Part shown: in pieces, positions 5,734-6,258 of the stretch | How positions within the stretch are numbered: position 1 is the stretch's first letter | How the letters are laid out: each line of letters opens with the position of its first letter | NCBI GenBank assembly: GCA_002084505.1 | Contig: NBLK01000035.1 | Coordinates: 1 to 6,258, forward strand | Origin: Rickettsiaceae bacterium 4572_127 | GTDB taxonomy: Bacteria; Pseudomonadota; Alphaproteobacteria; Rs-D84; NBLK01 | Reading direction: 5' to 3' | Length of the DNA stretch: 6,258 bases | The notes under the pieces: generated by a model | The model's database searches: none | Seen by the model: only the letters and a program-made list of their open reading frames with translations | What the model was told of the DNA's origin: nothing | Translations under genes and position numbers: made by a program

Positions 5734-6018
5734 ATGATAATTTCATTTGGTACGAAAGAAACTGAGAAAATTTGGAACGGAGAACGAGTAAAGAAAATTC
5801 CAATCGAGATCCAAAAAACTGGAAGGAGAAAATTAAGAATGTTAAATAACTCACAAAACTTAATTGACTTAAAAATACCTCCTTCAAACAGACTTGAAAA
5901 GTTAACCGGAAAACTGAAAGAATATCATAGCATAAGAATAAATGATCAATGGCGAATTGTTTTCAATTGGAATAATAATAATTCGCATCAAGTAAAAATA
6001 ATGGACTATCATAAATAA
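5734..6018 (+). CDS. higB: HigB toxin, RelE-superfamily mRNA interferase
   Basis: This 94-residue protein is of normal length for HigB, a ribosome-dependent mRNA endonuclease. It begins MIISFGTKETEKIWNG and carries the family hallmarks: RRKLRMLNNS (31-40), DLKIPPSNRLEKLTG (45-59), YHSIRINDQWRIVFNW (64-79) and the C-terminal DYH (91-93), a position implicated in catalysis in studied HigB proteins. All blocks look intact, so the toxin is probably functional. The gene lies 7 bp before higA in the toxin-first order typical of higBA. It is divergent from the SPOR gene. The ATG at 5734 has no strong ribosome site, but the family N-terminus starts exactly here. Confidence 0.92.
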   Translation: MIISFGTKETEKIWNGERVKKIPIEIQKTGRRKLRMLNNSQNLIDLKIPPSNRLEKLTGKLKEYHSIRINDQWRIVFNWNNNNSHQVKIMDYHK

Positions 6019-6025
6019 TAAAAAA

Positions 6026-6258
6026 ATGGAACGACTAGATAACATACATCCTGGAGAAATACTTATAGAAGAATTTTTAAAACCAATGGGAGTTTCTGCC
6101 TACAAACTATCGAAAGATATTGATATTCCTCAGACAAGAATATCACAGATTGTCAAAGGAAAAAGAAGAATTACTGCTGACACCGCATTAAGACTTAGTT
6201 CTTATTTTGGAAATTCCGCAAAATTTTGGCTTGGATTACAAGACGATTATGACATTGA
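6026..6258 (+). CDS. higA: HigA antitoxin, XRE-type HTH (3' end beyond window)
   Basis: The first 77 residues are visible; the frame is open to the last base. The N-terminus MERLDNIHPGEILIEEFLKPMG is the standard HigA/VapI beginning. A helix-turn-helix follows at about 24-45 (SAYKLSKDIDIPQ to SQIVKG). The family phrase ITADTALRLSSYFGNSAKFWLGLQ follows at about 49-72. HigA neutralises HigB and represses the operon. About 20-30 residues are expected to be missing, based on the usual size of roughly 95-105. The ATG lies 7 bp after the higB stop with only an A-rich stretch before it, so translation is probably coupled to higB. Confidence 0.92.
   Translation, partial: MERLDNIHPGEILIEEFLKPMGVSAYKLSKDIDIPQTRISQIVKGKRRITADTALRLSSYFGNSAKFWLGLQDDYDI

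Noticed and set aside
1..6258. tRNA, rRNA, CRISPR arrays, insertion sequences or transposases
   Set aside because: I saw no regular direct-repeat and spacer pattern, no cloverleaf, no conserved rRNA segment and no transposase motif on either strand.

Overview
The window looks like a piece of an AT-rich Gram-negative chromosome. It encodes an inner-membrane Tol motor (TolQ/TolR), a lipoprotein-release ABC transporter (LolD plus one LolC/E-type permease) and a SPOR-domain protein. All three act at the inner membrane or periplasm of diderm bacteria. The wording of the Lol and Tol proteins and the single LolC/E permease suggest an alphaproteobacterial-type genome with low GC. That placement is an inference; no rRNA or other marker gene is present.

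Layout, left to right. Bases 1-144 hold the 3' end of an unrecognised + strand gene with an acidic tail. A 265-bp gap follows, with a terminator-like hairpin, a long interrupted stem-loop and two possible promoters. Then come tolQ and tolR (+ strand, overlapping by 11 bp). The end of tolR runs head-on into the end of lolD; the two stop codons overlap. A compact minus-strand cluster follows, read from right to left: a beta-class DNA adenine methyltransferase, an HNH/zinc-ribbon endonuclease, the lolC/E permease and lolD. Every junction in this cluster overlaps or is 1 bp apart. The cluster therefore reads as one operon in which a two-gene restriction-modification (R-M) cassette sits directly upstream of the lipoprotein-export genes.

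Upstream of the methyltransferase is about 230 bp without a gene. It carries a dense set of inverted repeats, including GC-rich palindromes, a 20-bp REP/dRS3-like palindrome, and an 11-bp-stem terminator just past the end of the next gene. That gene is a minus-strand SPOR-domain (peptidoglycan-binding) protein. Divergent from it is a higBA toxin-antitoxin pair, with the antitoxin gene cut off by the window end.

The housekeeping envelope genes (tolQR, lolCD, SPOR) are interleaved with two selfish or defence-like modules (R-M and HigBA). The usual neighbours tolA, tolB and pal are absent from the window. The most notable point is the physical coupling of the R-M pair to lolCD. I see no clear evidence for a wholly new system. 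The least-characterised items are the endonuclease, the tolQ leader structure and the repeat cluster.
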